A model generated the notes under the pieces. The model worked only from the letters and a program-made list of their open reading frames with translations. It ran no database searches and was not told where the DNA came from. Position numbers and translations under genes: made by a program. A stretch of 7,562 nt of DNA from Pseudomonadota bacterium (GTDB lineage: Bacteria > Myxococcota > Myxococcia > Myxococcales > Anaeromyxobacteraceae), in the NCBI GenBank assembly GCA_023411405.1, contig JAEYOU010000500.1:1-7562 (forward strand). Direction: 5' to 3'. This document shows positions 1 through 6,425 of this stretch, piece by piece (within the stretch, counting starts at the first letter, position 1; every line of letters starts with the position of its first letter).

Positions 1-459
1 CTGCACGACCGCGCCGTGCTCCTCGAGCGGCACACGCGCGAGCTCCTGAACGAGCTCGCCCCAGGCGTGGCCGGGCTCCGCGGCCGGCGCGGCGGCGCCG
101 AGCCCGCGGACGCGCCGCGCGAGGACCGAGCAGCCGAGCCGGAACGCCTCGTAGACGTAGAGGTAGCCGAGCGCGTGCGCGCGGGTCGGTGGCGCAGGGA
201 GCTCCTCGGCGCCGCGTCCGGGATCCGCGCCGGTGCCGTCGAGGAGCGGCCGGTGCTCCGCGCCCGAGCGGGCCAGCACGCGGTCGAGGTCGTCGAGCCA
301 GGCGCGGTGACCGCTCAGGAACTCGGCGTACGCCTCCCATCCGGCCGGGAAGCGGAACAGGCTCGCGTACGCGGCGACGCGCGCGCGATCCGGTCGGGTG
401 GTGCGGCGAAGGGCGACCAGGAGCGGGGGCCAGCGGTTCTCGTCGTGCAGGGAAGCCAT
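1..459 (-). CDS. Heme-oxygenase-like protein, 5' part only (runs off the window start)
   Basis: An open frame of 153 codons starts at ATG 459 and runs to base 1 with no stop, so the C-terminus lies outside. A GAGGT ribosome site sits five bases before the ATG. The pattern resembles the bacterial heme oxygenase fold (HemO/BphO type, which opens heme to biliverdin). Residues 17-28 (LRRTTRPDRARV) match the family's first helix. Residues 44-48 match its Y-x-x-F-L segment. Residues 97-120 match the distal-helix pattern usually read as LYVLEG..LGG..ia.rl, here LYVYEAFRLGCSVLARR. A Trp-containing helix follows at about 133-153. Position 25, where the family has the proximal heme His, is Arg, and the distal Gly-rich segment is altered (YEAFRLGC). 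Catalysis in the usual way is therefore doubtful. It may be a non-catalytic relative or a member of the wider all-helical superfamily. Its link to the sugar locus is unclear, and it probably has its own promoter. Confidence 0.6.
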   Translation of the reverse strand, partial: MASLHDENRWPPLLVALRRTTRPDRARVAAYASLFRFPAGWEAYAEFLSGHRAWLDDLDRVLARSGAEHRPLLDGTGADPGRGAEELPAPPTRAHALGYLYVYEAFRLGCSVLARRVRGLGAAAPAAEPGHAWGELVQELARVPLEEHGAVVQ

Positions 460-477
460 GAGACACCTCGCCGCACC

Positions 478-506
478 ATGATGAGCCCCCTGACGCGACG
501 CGTCAA
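478..506 (-). promoter_or_regulatory. Candidate sigma-70-type promoter for the heme-oxygenase-like gene
   Basis: On the minus strand a TTGACG box (506 to 501) is separated by exactly 17 bases from CATCAT (483 to 478), matching 5 of 6 and 4 of 6 positions of the -35 and -10 consensus. Transcription would begin near 471, leaving a leader of about a dozen bases that contains the GAGGT ribosome site before ATG 459. Spacing and position are good. The call rests on sequence match alone, and chance matches occur. Confidence 0.4.
491..505. repeat. Perfect 15-bp palindrome, candidate operator
   Basis: TGACGCG (491-497) and CGCGTCA (499-505) are perfect inverse complements around a single central base (498). 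The palindrome overlaps five bases of the candidate -35 box and most of the promoter spacer, where a bound dimer would block RNA polymerase. As RNA it could fold only poorly, because the central loop is one base, and no T run follows, so a terminator for the upstream glycosidase gene is less likely. The cognate regulator is unknown. Confidence 0.45.
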
Positions 507-532
507 CTCGTCCCTTCCAAGCAACCGAGAGA

Positions 533-1927
533 TCAGAGGTTTGCGTTCGCGTCGGCCACGGGGAACCCGTTCTCCCGGGCGACCTGGGCGAACCAGCGCC
601 CGGAGTCTTTGACGGTGCGTCGCTGCGACTCGTAGTCCACGTGGATCATCCCGAACCGCTTCGTGAACCCGAACGCCCACTCCCAGTTGTCCATGAACGA
701 CCAGAGAAAGTAGCCCCGCACCGCGGCGCCGTCCGCGATCGCTTGATGAACCGCCGCGGCGTGGCGGGCGACGTACCGGACGCGGAACAGATCGTGGACG
801 GCGCCGTCGGGGCCGGGACGGTCGGGGAAGCTCGTCCCGTTCTCGGTGACGAGGAGGGCCTGCGGACGGTACGTCCGCTGGAGGCGCAGGAGCGTCTTGT
901 AGAGCCCCTCCGGCGCGATCTCCCACTCCGCGAACTCGGCGCGCGGCACGAACGGCCAGTAGATCTGCCGGGCCGAGAGGAACGCGCGCGGGGAGGACGC
1001 CCGCGGGGTCGGGTCGTGCGCGATGAGCCGTCGCGTGTAGTAGTTCACGCCGAGGAAGTCGATGGGGACCGCCATGGCCTCGAGGTCGCCTGGCGCGATC
1101 GCGGGCCCCTCGGCGCCGTACCAGGCCTCCAGATCGTGCGGGTACCCGCGGCCGAAGAGCGGGTCGTGGAACCAGCGGTTGAAGGCGCCGTCCCAGCGCG
1201 TCGCCGCCGCCACGTCCTCGACCCGATCCGAGGCGGGCTCGATCCACTCGAGGTTGTTCACGAGGCCCACGCGGGCCCCGGGGCAGGCGGCCCGGATCGC
1301 CGGGACCGCCTTCCCGTGCGAGACGAGCAGGTTGTGCGCGACCGCGAGCGCGGTCCGGAGCTCTCTCAGCCCGGGCGCGTGCACGCCGTAGAGGTGGCCG
1401 CAGAACGAGAACACCCAGGGCTCGTTGTGGGTCATCCAGTCCTTCACCCGATCACCGAGCCGGCGGACCACCGCCTCGGCGTAGCGGACGTAGGCGTCGA
1501 TGGTCGTCCGGCTCGCGAAGCCGCCCTTCTCCTGCAGCGCCTGCGGCAGGTCCCAGTGGAAGAGCGTCGCGAATGGGCGGATGCCGTGGCCCAGCATCGC
1601 GTCCACGAGCCGGTCGTAGAAGTCGAGCCCGGACGGGTTCACCGCGCCGCCGCCGTCGGGCACGACGCGCGGCCACGCGACGGAGAACCGGTAGTTCCGC
1701 AGGCCGAGCGAGGCCATGAGCGCGAGGTCCTCGCCGTAGCGGCGGAAGTGATCGCAGGTCACCGCGGGCGTCGAGCGATCGTCGATGTGCGAGGGATCCT
1801 TCGCGAAGCGGTCCCAGATCGACTCGCCCTTCCCGCCGTCGGCCCACGCGCCGTCCACCTGCACGGTGGCCGTCGCCGTGGCCCAGAGGAAGCCTTCGGG
1901 GAACCGCAGCAGCTCGCGCTCGGACAT
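533..1927 (-). CDS. Glycoside hydrolase family 1, probable cytoplasmic beta-glucosidase
   Basis: The protein has 464 residues, a normal length for a single-domain GH1 (beta/alpha)8 barrel. It would hydrolyse beta-glucosides or 6-phospho-beta-glycosides by the retaining mechanism. Visible landmarks are the N-terminal FLWATATATVQVDGAW segment (13-28), FHWDLPQ (123-129), the acid/base Glu169 in THNEP, NYY (295-297), the nucleophile Glu362 in VTENG, and the aglycone/glycone loop WSFMDNWEWAFGF (409-421). There is no signal peptide, so it acts on imported sugar. Start ATG 1927 is preceded by GGAGGG ten bases upstream and lies 23 bases after the permease stop, so it is in the same operon. Against the classical N-terminal GH1 signature, Val22 replaces the usual aromatic/His/Asn and Asp25 replaces Glu. 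Import by an ABC system rather than a PTS favours an unphosphorylated substrate. Exact specificity (cellobiose, other glucosides, galactosides or fucosides) is not resolved. Confidence 0.95.
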   Translation of the reverse strand: MSERELLRFPEGFLWATATATVQVDGAWADGGKGESIWDRFAKDPSHIDDRSTPAVTCDHFRRYGEDLALMASLGLRNYRFSVAWPRVVPDGGGAVNPSGLDFYDRLVDAMLGHGIRPFATLFHWDLPQALQEKGGFASRTTIDAYVRYAEAVVRRLGDRVKDWMTHNEPWVFSFCGHLYGVHAPGLRELRTALAVAHNLLVSHGKAVPAIRAACPGARVGLVNNLEWIEPASDRVEDVAAATRWDGAFNRWFHDPLFGRGYPHDLEAWYGAEGPAIAPGDLEAMAVPIDFLGVNYYTRRLIAHDPTPRASSPRAFLSARQIYWPFVPRAEFAEWEIAPEGLYKTLLRLQRTYRPQALLVTENGTSFPDRPGPDGAVHDLFRVRYVARHAAAVHQAIADGAAVRGYFLWSFMDNWEWAFGFTKRFGMIHVDYESQRRTVKDSGRWFAQVARENGFPVADANANL

Positions 1928-1950
1928 GGCTCTCGATCCCTCCGGGCCTT

Positions 1951-2790
1951 TCAGCCCTTGATGGCGCCGGCGGTCGCGCCCTCCATGATCCGCCGGCTGA
2001 AGACGAAGTAGAGGAGCAGCGCCGGCAGGGCGACGAGGACCATGCAGGCGAACTGGACGGCGTAGTCGGACGAGTACTGGCCCTGGAAGCGGACGATCGA
2101 GAACGGCAGCGTGCGCAGGTCGTCCGTCGCCAGGTAGGTGTTGGCCATGATGTACTCGTTCCAGTTGTTGAGGAACGTCATCACCGCCACGGTCATGGTC
2201 GCCGGCAGCGACATCGGCGCGACGACGCTCCAGAGGATCCGCGGCCACGACGCGCCGTCCATGAGCGCCGCCTCCTCGATCGAGCGGGGCAGCGTCTTGA
2301 AGTGGCCCATGTAGACCAGCGTGCTGAACGACAGCGTGAAGGCGACGTACGGGATGATCACGCCGAGGTGCGTGTCGATGAGCCGGAGCTTCGCGAACCA
2401 GATGAAGTTCGGGAGGAGCGTGGTGTGGATGGGGATCACCATGCCCATGGTCACCGCCGCGACGCCCACGGCCTTGAGCCGCCACTGCATGCGGGTGATG
2501 GCGTACCCCAGGCAGAAGGAGAGGACCGTCGTGAACGCCGTCGAGATCGACACCACCACCAGGCTGTTGAGCCCGTAGCGGAGGATGCGGCCGTCGCGGA
2601 ACGCCCGCACGTAGTTCTGCCACTGCGGCTCGGTGGGGAAGGAGAGGAGCTCGTTCCCGAAGAGATCGCCCGAGCGCTGCAGCGAGTACGAGCCCACCCA
2701 GACGAGCGGGAAGAGCTGCATGAGCCCGAACCCGACGAGCGCGGCGTAGAGCAGCGTCCGCTGCGACACGCGGGCGGCGGTGCGCGGCAT
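1951..2790 (-). CDS. ABC sugar importer permease, MalG/UgpE type
   Basis: This 279-residue inner-membrane protein has six hydrophobic segments, at roughly 12-34, 72-98, 106-127, 142-163, 196-216 and 247-267. The cytoplasmic EAA loop that docks on the ATPase is clear at about 172-192 (EEAALMDGASWPRILWSVVAP), with the conserved Gly179 and Pro192. The C-terminus GATAGAIKG is typical of the MalG branch of carbohydrate permeases. ATG 2790 begins two bases after the stop of the upstream permease, and a GGGGAGGG ribosome site (2804-2797) lies inside that gene's end, so the two are translationally coupled and probably pair as a heterodimer channel. Substrate is inferred from the neighbouring GH1 gene and not from the permease itself. 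Confidence 0.95.
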   Translation of the reverse strand: MPRTAARVSQRTLLYAALVGFGLMQLFPLVWVGSYSLQRSGDLFGNELLSFPTEPQWQNYVRAFRDGRILRYGLNSLVVVSISTAFTTVLSFCLGYAITRMQWRLKAVGVAAVTMGMVIPIHTTLLPNFIWFAKLRLIDTHLGVIIPYVAFTLSFSTLVYMGHFKTLPRSIEEAALMDGASWPRILWSVVAPMSLPATMTVAVMTFLNNWNEYIMANTYLATDDLRTLPFSIVRFQGQYSSDYAVQFACMVLVALPALLLYFVFSRRIMEGATAGAIKG

Positions 2791-2792
2791 GC

Positions 2793-3728
2793 TCAGCCCT
2801 CCCCTTCCCGGCGCGGCATGGCGCGCATCACCCGCAGCACGAGCAGCGTGAGCCCCACCGAGAGCACCACGAACAGCACCGAGAGCGCGTTCCCGTAGCC
2901 GTACTCACCGGAGGCGAAGGCCTTCTGGTACAGGTACACGCTCACGAACTGGGTGCGTGTCCCGGGGCCGCCGTTGGTGGTGAGGTAGATGAGCTCCATC
3001 TGCTTCATCGACGAGATGACGTCGATCACGATGACCGCCGCGATGGCCGGGCGCAGGTACGGGACGATGATGTGCCAGTAGGTCTGGAACCAGCTCGCCC
3101 CGTCCACGCGGGCGGCCTCCTCGATCTCCTTGGGCACGGTCATGAGGCCCGCGTAGTAGAAGAGCAGCGCCCACCCGAACCCCTGCCAGACGATGATCCA
3201 GATCACCGCCCAGATCGCGGTGTCCGGGTTGGAGAGCCACGACGTGGCCAGCCCGCCGAGGCCCACGGCCCGCAGGAGCTTGTTCAGGATCCCGTACGTG
3301 GGGTTGAAGATGCCGACCCACATCCGCGCGACGATGACGAGCGAGAGCACCGCCGGGACGAAGTAGATCGTCCGCAGGAACCGCGAGAGCTTCCTGGAGA
3401 CGTGCGCCAGGATCGCCGCGAGCGCGAACGCGACCGGGTTCTGGATCAGGATCGTGGCCACCATCAGGAGGAACGTGTTCCAGATCGAGCGCCAGAACAC
3501 GGGGTCACTCGCCACCAGCGCGCCGTCGACGACCTCCAGCCGGACGATGTCCCAGTAGTTCCCGAGCCCGACCTGGCGGTACGCGCCGAAGCCGGCCCAG
3601 TCGGTGAAGCTGTAGTAGACGCTGAACCCCAGCGGCACGAGCATCGCGAAGACCAGCACCGCGATGCTCGGCACCACCAGGGACGCGACCACGCCGCGGT
3701 GCTGGAAGGGCCCTCGCATGGCGCGCAC
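2793..3728 (-). CDS. ABC sugar importer permease, MalF/UgpA type
   Basis: The 311-residue product has six predicted membrane segments, near 13-35, 80-105, 118-140, 171-195, 225-245 and 281-302. The EAA loop is at about 203-223 (EEAARVDGASWF, then IIVP), with Gly210 and Pro223. A TNGGPGTRTQ stretch (251-260), characteristic of MalF-type carbohydrate permeases, follows the fifth segment. The listed start is GTG 3728. ATG 3719, three codons in, is equally possible, because neither has a convincing Shine-Dalgarno sequence. A large hairpin ends only 12 bases before the GTG and might limit initiation. It would form the channel with the downstream permease and receive sugar from the upstream binding protein. 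No ATPase gene is adjacent. Confidence 0.94.
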   Translation of the reverse strand: MRAMRGPFQHRGVVASLVVPSIAVLVFAMLVPLGFSVYYSFTDWAGFGAYRQVGLGNYWDIVRLEVVDGALVASDPVFWRSIWNTFLLMVATILIQNPVAFALAAILAHVSRKLSRFLRTIYFVPAVLSLVIVARMWVGIFNPTYGILNKLLRAVGLGGLATSWLSNPDTAIWAVIWIIVWQGFGWALLFYYAGLMTVPKEIEEAARVDGASWFQTYWHIIVPYLRPAIAAVIVIDVISSMKQMELIYLTTNGGPGTRTQFVSVYLYQKAFASGEYGYGNALSVLFVVLSVGLTLLVLRVMRAMPRREGEG

Positions 3729-3739
3729 CGGGCGATCCC

Positions 3740-3786
3740 GCGGGCGGGGCCCCGGCGCGCCCGTGTACGCGCCGCGACCCGCCCGC
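3740..3786 (-). promoter_or_regulatory. Two-tier GC hairpin in the binding protein/permease spacer
   Basis: An outer 9-bp perfect stem pairs 3740-3748 (GCGGGCGGG) with 3778-3786. Inside it a second perfect 7-bp stem pairs 3753-3759 (CGGCGCG) with 3768-3774, around an 8-base apical loop. The internal loop is 4 by 3 bases. It lies between the binding-protein stop and the first permease start, where sugar-importer operons often carry structures that protect the upstream mRNA or attenuate downstream expression. No T run follows on the coding side, so it is not a classical intrinsic terminator. Confidence 0.55.
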
Positions 3787-3791
3787 AGGAT

Positions 3792-3804
3792 CTCCCGCGG
3801 GGAG
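3792..3804 (-). promoter_or_regulatory. Small hairpin touching the binding-protein stop codon
   Basis: CTCCC (3792-3796) and GGGAG (3800-3804) form a 5-bp stem around three bases, directly after the stop codon of the binding protein and just 5' of the larger hairpin in the transcript. Together they could act as a 3'-end stabiliser for the binding-protein message. A stem this short in GC-rich DNA may be chance. Confidence 0.3.
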
Positions 3805-5067
3805 CTACTTCCGCGCCGCCTTCGCGGCGGCGGCGTCCACCCGCTTCGTGAACTCCTGGGGCGTGATCAGGCCGGAGCCGAGCTCGCGCACCGCGTTCTG
3901 CATGTCCTCCTTGAACGCGGCCGTGGCGCGGTCGAGGCTCGGCGTGCCCGAGGTCGCCCTGGCCTCGGAGGCGATCTTCACCAGCGTCTTCGCCACGGGC
4001 GTGTCCGAGGCCCGGGCCGCCACCTTCTGGGCCGGGAACGTCGCCTGCTTCTCCCAGGCGAGCGCCGGGAACCGCCTGGCGTAGAACTCGAGGTACTTCA
4101 CGCCCAGCGCGGAGTTCCTGGAGGTGGCGCTCACCACGTAGTTGCCGCCGTACCACGCGAAGAGATCCTCCGGGCCGCCCTTCCCTCCGGCCACCGTCGG
4201 GAACTTGAACGCGTCCACGTTCGCCCGGAACTCGTCGGAGAAGCTCTTGTCCGTGGCGAGCCCGAGCTCCCAGCTGCCCATGAGGTACATGGCGGCCTTG
4301 CCCTGGCCGAAGAGGTTCCGCGCGGCGCCGTAGTCGGACACCATCACGTCCTCCTGGAAGAGGCCGGACTTGATCAGGTCCTGGAGCAACGTCGCCGCCT
4401 TCACGAAGACGGGGTCGGTGAACTTGATCTTCCGGTCGAGCGCCTGCTGCGGGAGGGTCGGGTCGCCCGAGAGCCGCCAGGCGAGCTGGTCGAAGGTGAT
4501 GCAGAGCGGCCAGGCGTCCTTGCCGTCCGTGGTCATGGGGATGATCCCCTTCGCCTTGAACTTCGGGACGAGCGCCTGGAGCTCCTCGAGCGTGGCCGGC
4601 GGCTGGGTGACGCCGGCGTCCTGGAAGAGCTTCTTGTTGTAGTAGATCACCCACAGGTCGGCGGAGACGGGGATGCCGTAGAGCTTGCCGCCGTAGACGT
4701 TCGAGTCGAGGGCGCCGGGCAGGTAGCCGTACTTCTCGAAGGTCGCCCGGTCGAGAGGGACGACGAACTTGCCGTCCACCATCGGCTTCAACAGGGTCGA
4801 GAAGCTCCAGTACTTGAAGACGTCCGGGAGCTGCCGGGCGGTGGCGTAGATCTTCATCTTCTCCTGGTACGGCTGGTCCGGGTAGCTCTCGGTGACGATC
4901 TCCACCCCGGGGTTGGCCGCCTTGAACTCGGCGTTGATCGTCTCGACCACCGCGCCCCAGGTGTTGGTCCGGTCCGGGAGGTTGTCCGCCATCTTCAGGG
5001 TGACCTTGTCCGCGCCCAGCGCGAGGACGGGGGCGAACAGCGCCGCGAGCAGCACGAGTCTCTTCAT
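3805..5067 (-). CDS. Extracellular sugar-binding protein of an ABC importer (family 1 solute-binding protein)
   Basis: The product is 420 residues, usual for MalE/MsmE-type binding proteins. A Sec signal peptide is plain: MKRL, then a hydrophobic stretch to about residue 17, with cleavage likely near ALG-A (18/19). No lipobox Cys is seen, so it should be a free periplasmic protein. The mature part begins VTLKMADN and includes INAEFKAANPGVEI, the usual first lobe strand-helix, YGIPVSADLWVIYYNKKLF (about 132-150), the conserved hinge-side motif of this family, and GKAAMYLMGSWELG. Start ATG 5067 is chosen because the signal peptide begins there and AGGAGG lies five bases upstream. The reading frame is open much further upstream, through the regulator gene, but that extension is an arginine- and glycine-rich shadow. 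It is the first gene after the regulator, separated from the permeases by a structured 76-base spacer, which would fit higher expression than the permeases. Confidence 0.95.
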   Translation of the reverse strand: MKRLVLLAALFAPVLALGADKVTLKMADNLPDRTNTWGAVVETINAEFKAANPGVEIVTESYPDQPYQEKMKIYATARQLPDVFKYWSFSTLLKPMVDGKFVVPLDRATFEKYGYLPGALDSNVYGGKLYGIPVSADLWVIYYNKKLFQDAGVTQPPATLEELQALVPKFKAKGIIPMTTDGKDAWPLCITFDQLAWRLSGDPTLPQQALDRKIKFTDPVFVKAATLLQDLIKSGLFQEDVMVSDYGAARNLFGQGKAAMYLMGSWELGLATDKSFSDEFRANVDAFKFPTVAGGKGGPEDLFAWYGGNYVVSATSRNSALGVKYLEFYARRFPALAWEKQATFPAQKVAARASDTPVAKTLVKIASEARATSGTPSLDRATAAFKEDMQNAVRELGSGLITPQEFTKRVDAAAAKAARK

Positions 5068-5072
5068 GGGTT

Positions 5073-5078
5073 CCTCCT
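5073..5078 (-). promoter_or_regulatory. Shine-Dalgarno site of the sugar-binding protein gene
   Basis: AGGAGG on the minus strand, five bases before ATG 5067, is the strongest ribosome site in the window. It decides the start of the binding protein within a much longer open frame. Confidence 0.8.
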
Positions 5079-5103
5079 GGCGGGAAAGCGAAACGTGGCC
5101 GGG

Positions 5104-5132
5104 AGTATCCGCGCCGCGCCGGGGAGCGTGAA
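5104..5132 (-). promoter_or_regulatory. Candidate promoter of the binding protein/permease/glycosidase operon
   Basis: TTCACG (5132 to 5127) and GATACT (5109 to 5104) are separated by 17 bases and each matches 4 of 6 consensus positions. The predicted start near 5097 would leave a leader of about 30 bases before ATG 5067. The weak boxes fit a promoter that needs an activator, and the upstream flank (5133-5180) is the least GC-rich part of the gap. This is a motif match only. Confidence 0.35.
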
Positions 5133-5157
5133 TGACGCGGATTCCGGTGAGTTGACG
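5133..5157 (-). promoter_or_regulatory. Two TGACG half-sites 20 bp apart, candidate response-regulator binding site
   Basis: TGACG occurs at 5133-5137 and 5153-5157 on the plus strand (CGTCA on the minus strand), a period of 20 bp, about two helical turns. The wider pattern CCGNANNNNNCGTCA is shared by both copies. The nearer copy abuts the candidate -35 box. AraC-type regulators commonly bind direct repeats at this spacing beside the -35, so the regulator encoded just upstream is the natural candidate. Short motifs in one promoter are weak evidence. Confidence 0.3.
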
Positions 5158-5198
5158 ATTTCTACGGAGAATCGAATCGGCCACCGGGAGGAATGGCT

Positions 5199-5216
5199 CC
5201 GGGCTCATCCGCCCGG
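5199..5216 (-). terminator. Short hairpin across the response-regulator stop codon
   Basis: CCGGGC (5199-5204) and GCCCGG (5211-5216) form a 6-bp perfect stem with a 6-base loop that contains the TGA stop. No T run follows, so efficient intrinsic termination is unlikely. It may be a weak or Rho-assisted end of the two-component transcript, or chance in GC-rich DNA. Confidence 0.2.
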
Positions 5217-6425
5217 CTCGTCGCTCCGCCCGTAGCCGGCCTTGAACCGGACCGGGCTCACCCCCGCGTACTTCTTGAACACCCGGCTGAAGGTCTCGAC
5301 CGTGGGATATCCCACCCGCTCCCCCACCTCGTAGACCATGAGGGCGGTCGTGGCGAGGAGCCGCTTCGCCTCGTCGACGCGCGTGCGCGTGAGGTACTCC
5401 GTGAAGGTCTCCCCCGTCTCGCGGGAGAACTCGAAGCTGAGGTGGTTCCTCGTGACGCCCGCCCGCTGGCTCGCCTCCTCGAGCGAGAACGCCGGGTCGG
5501 CGAAGCGCTCGCGGATGGCCCGCTTCGCGGCGACGACGATCCGCGACTCGATCGTGCGGGCGGCGCGGGCGGCCCTGAAGGACGCGGCCGCGTCGCGGAT
5601 CGCGGCGCAGGCCGGGCCGACGGCGGAGGTGACCTTCACGCTCAGGTAGCGGCCCACGTACTCGGCGGCGTCCGCGCAGAACGCGTGGACCGCCACCTCG
5701 TCGTCGCCACCCGCCGCCGGGGAGCAGAGCACGGCCGCCTGCCCGGGTCCCAGCGCCGCCACCTCGCCGGAGCCGAAGCGGCCGAGCGCCTGGCCGAGCG
5801 AGCGGACGGCCATCTCGGAGAACCGGCCCAGGCCCTCCGCCCCCTCGCGCGCCGCGACGGCCTGGAGGTCCTCCACCCAGAAGCAGCAGACGCGGAAGGG
5901 CGGCCGGAGCGCGATCCCGAGCTCCTGGAACGTCTCGAGCAGCTCGGGCGTGGCCGGCGCCTGGAGGATGTCCCGGAGCACCTGCGCCTTGAGGAGCTCG
6001 AGGTGGCGGCGCTGGACGATGGCGGCGTCCCGCTCGCGCGACGCGGCGATCCCCGCGGTCGCCTTCTCGAGCGCCGCCCGGAGCGCCGCGCCGTCGAGCT
6101 CGCCCTTGAGCAGGTAGTCGCTCGCGCCCAGCGTGAACGCCTGACGGACGAGGTGGAAGTCGTCGTGCGCCGAGAGGACCACCACCGCCGGCCGGCGCGC
6201 CGGGGGCGGCGGGAGGCGCCGGAGGAACTCGAGCCCGTCCATCACCGGCATCGAGAGGTCGAGCAGGACCACGTCGATCTCCGGGCGCGCCTCGAGCGCG
6301 GCCAGCGCCTCGGCGCCGTTCCCGGCCTCGGCGAGGAAGTCGAACCCCTCGTCGCCCCATGGGCGAAGGCTGGCGATCGAGAGCCGCACGAACGGCTCGT
6401 CGTCGACGACGAGGACGCTATGCAC
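5205..6425 (-). CDS. YesN-type response regulator (receiver plus AraC-type HTH)
   Basis: The 406-residue protein has a receiver domain at about 1-120 with the acidic pair Asp8/Asp9, phospho-acceptor Asp56 in VVLLDLSMPVMDG, Ser85 and Lys107, the full set needed for phosphorylation. A middle region (about 150-290) resembles the degenerate domain found in YesN proteins and carries no recognisable active site. The C-terminal AraC/XylS domain (about 295-400) has two helix-turn-helix units, near 315-333 and 363-391, ending in the usual GYPTVETFSRVFKKYAGVSP pattern. Start is GTG 6425, overlapping the kinase stop by 8 nt (GTGCATAG), so the pair is translationally coupled. No closer ATG would keep the first receiver strand. 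It most likely activates the downstream transport operon when phosphorylated by the adjacent kinase. Confidence 0.95.
   Translation of the reverse strand: MHSVLVVDDEPFVRLSIASLRPWGDEGFDFLAEAGNGAEALAALEARPEIDVVLLDLSMPVMDGLEFLRRLPPPPARRPAVVVLSAHDDFHLVRQAFTLGASDYLLKGELDGAALRAALEKATAGIAASRERDAAIVQRRHLELLKAQVLRDILQAPATPELLETFQELGIALRPPFRVCCFWVEDLQAVAAREGAEGLGRFSEMAVRSLGQALGRFGSGEVAALGPGQAAVLCSPAAGGDDEVAVHAFCADAAEYVGRYLSVKVTSAVGPACAAIRDAAASFRAARAARTIESRIVVAAKRAIRERFADPAFSLEEASQRAGVTRNHLSFEFSRETGETFTEYLTRTRVDEAKRLLATTALMVYEVGERVGYPTVETFSRVFKKYAGVSPVRFKAGYGRSDEPGG

Noticed and set aside
16..612. Plus-strand frames at the window start (198 and 90 codons)
   Set aside because: They lie opposite the heme-oxygenase-like frame, have Arg/Gly-rich products, no ribosome site and no family resemblance.
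641..2011. Long plus-strand open frame (456 codons) opposite the glycosidase gene
   Set aside because: It is the antisense shadow of a clear GH1 gene. Its product is a repetitive Arg/Glu/Val/Pro-rich string with no recognisable domain, as expected in GC-rich DNA where stops are rare.
5152..5180. Plus-strand promoter-like sequence TTGACG, 17 bases, AATCGG
   Set aside because: The -10 match is poor and it points into the 3' end of the regulator gene with no plus-strand gene downstream. The TTGACG is better explained by the tandem half-site.
3664..5235. Plus-strand open frame of 523 codons opposite the binding-protein gene
   Set aside because: Low-complexity Arg/Glu/Gly/Val composition, antisense to a well-supported gene, with no family pattern.
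5068..6360. Upstream extension of the binding-protein frame as an 851-residue protein
   Set aside because: The extension overlaps the response regulator in another frame and is Arg/Gly/Ala-rich. The signal peptide and AGGAGG site place the true start at 5067.
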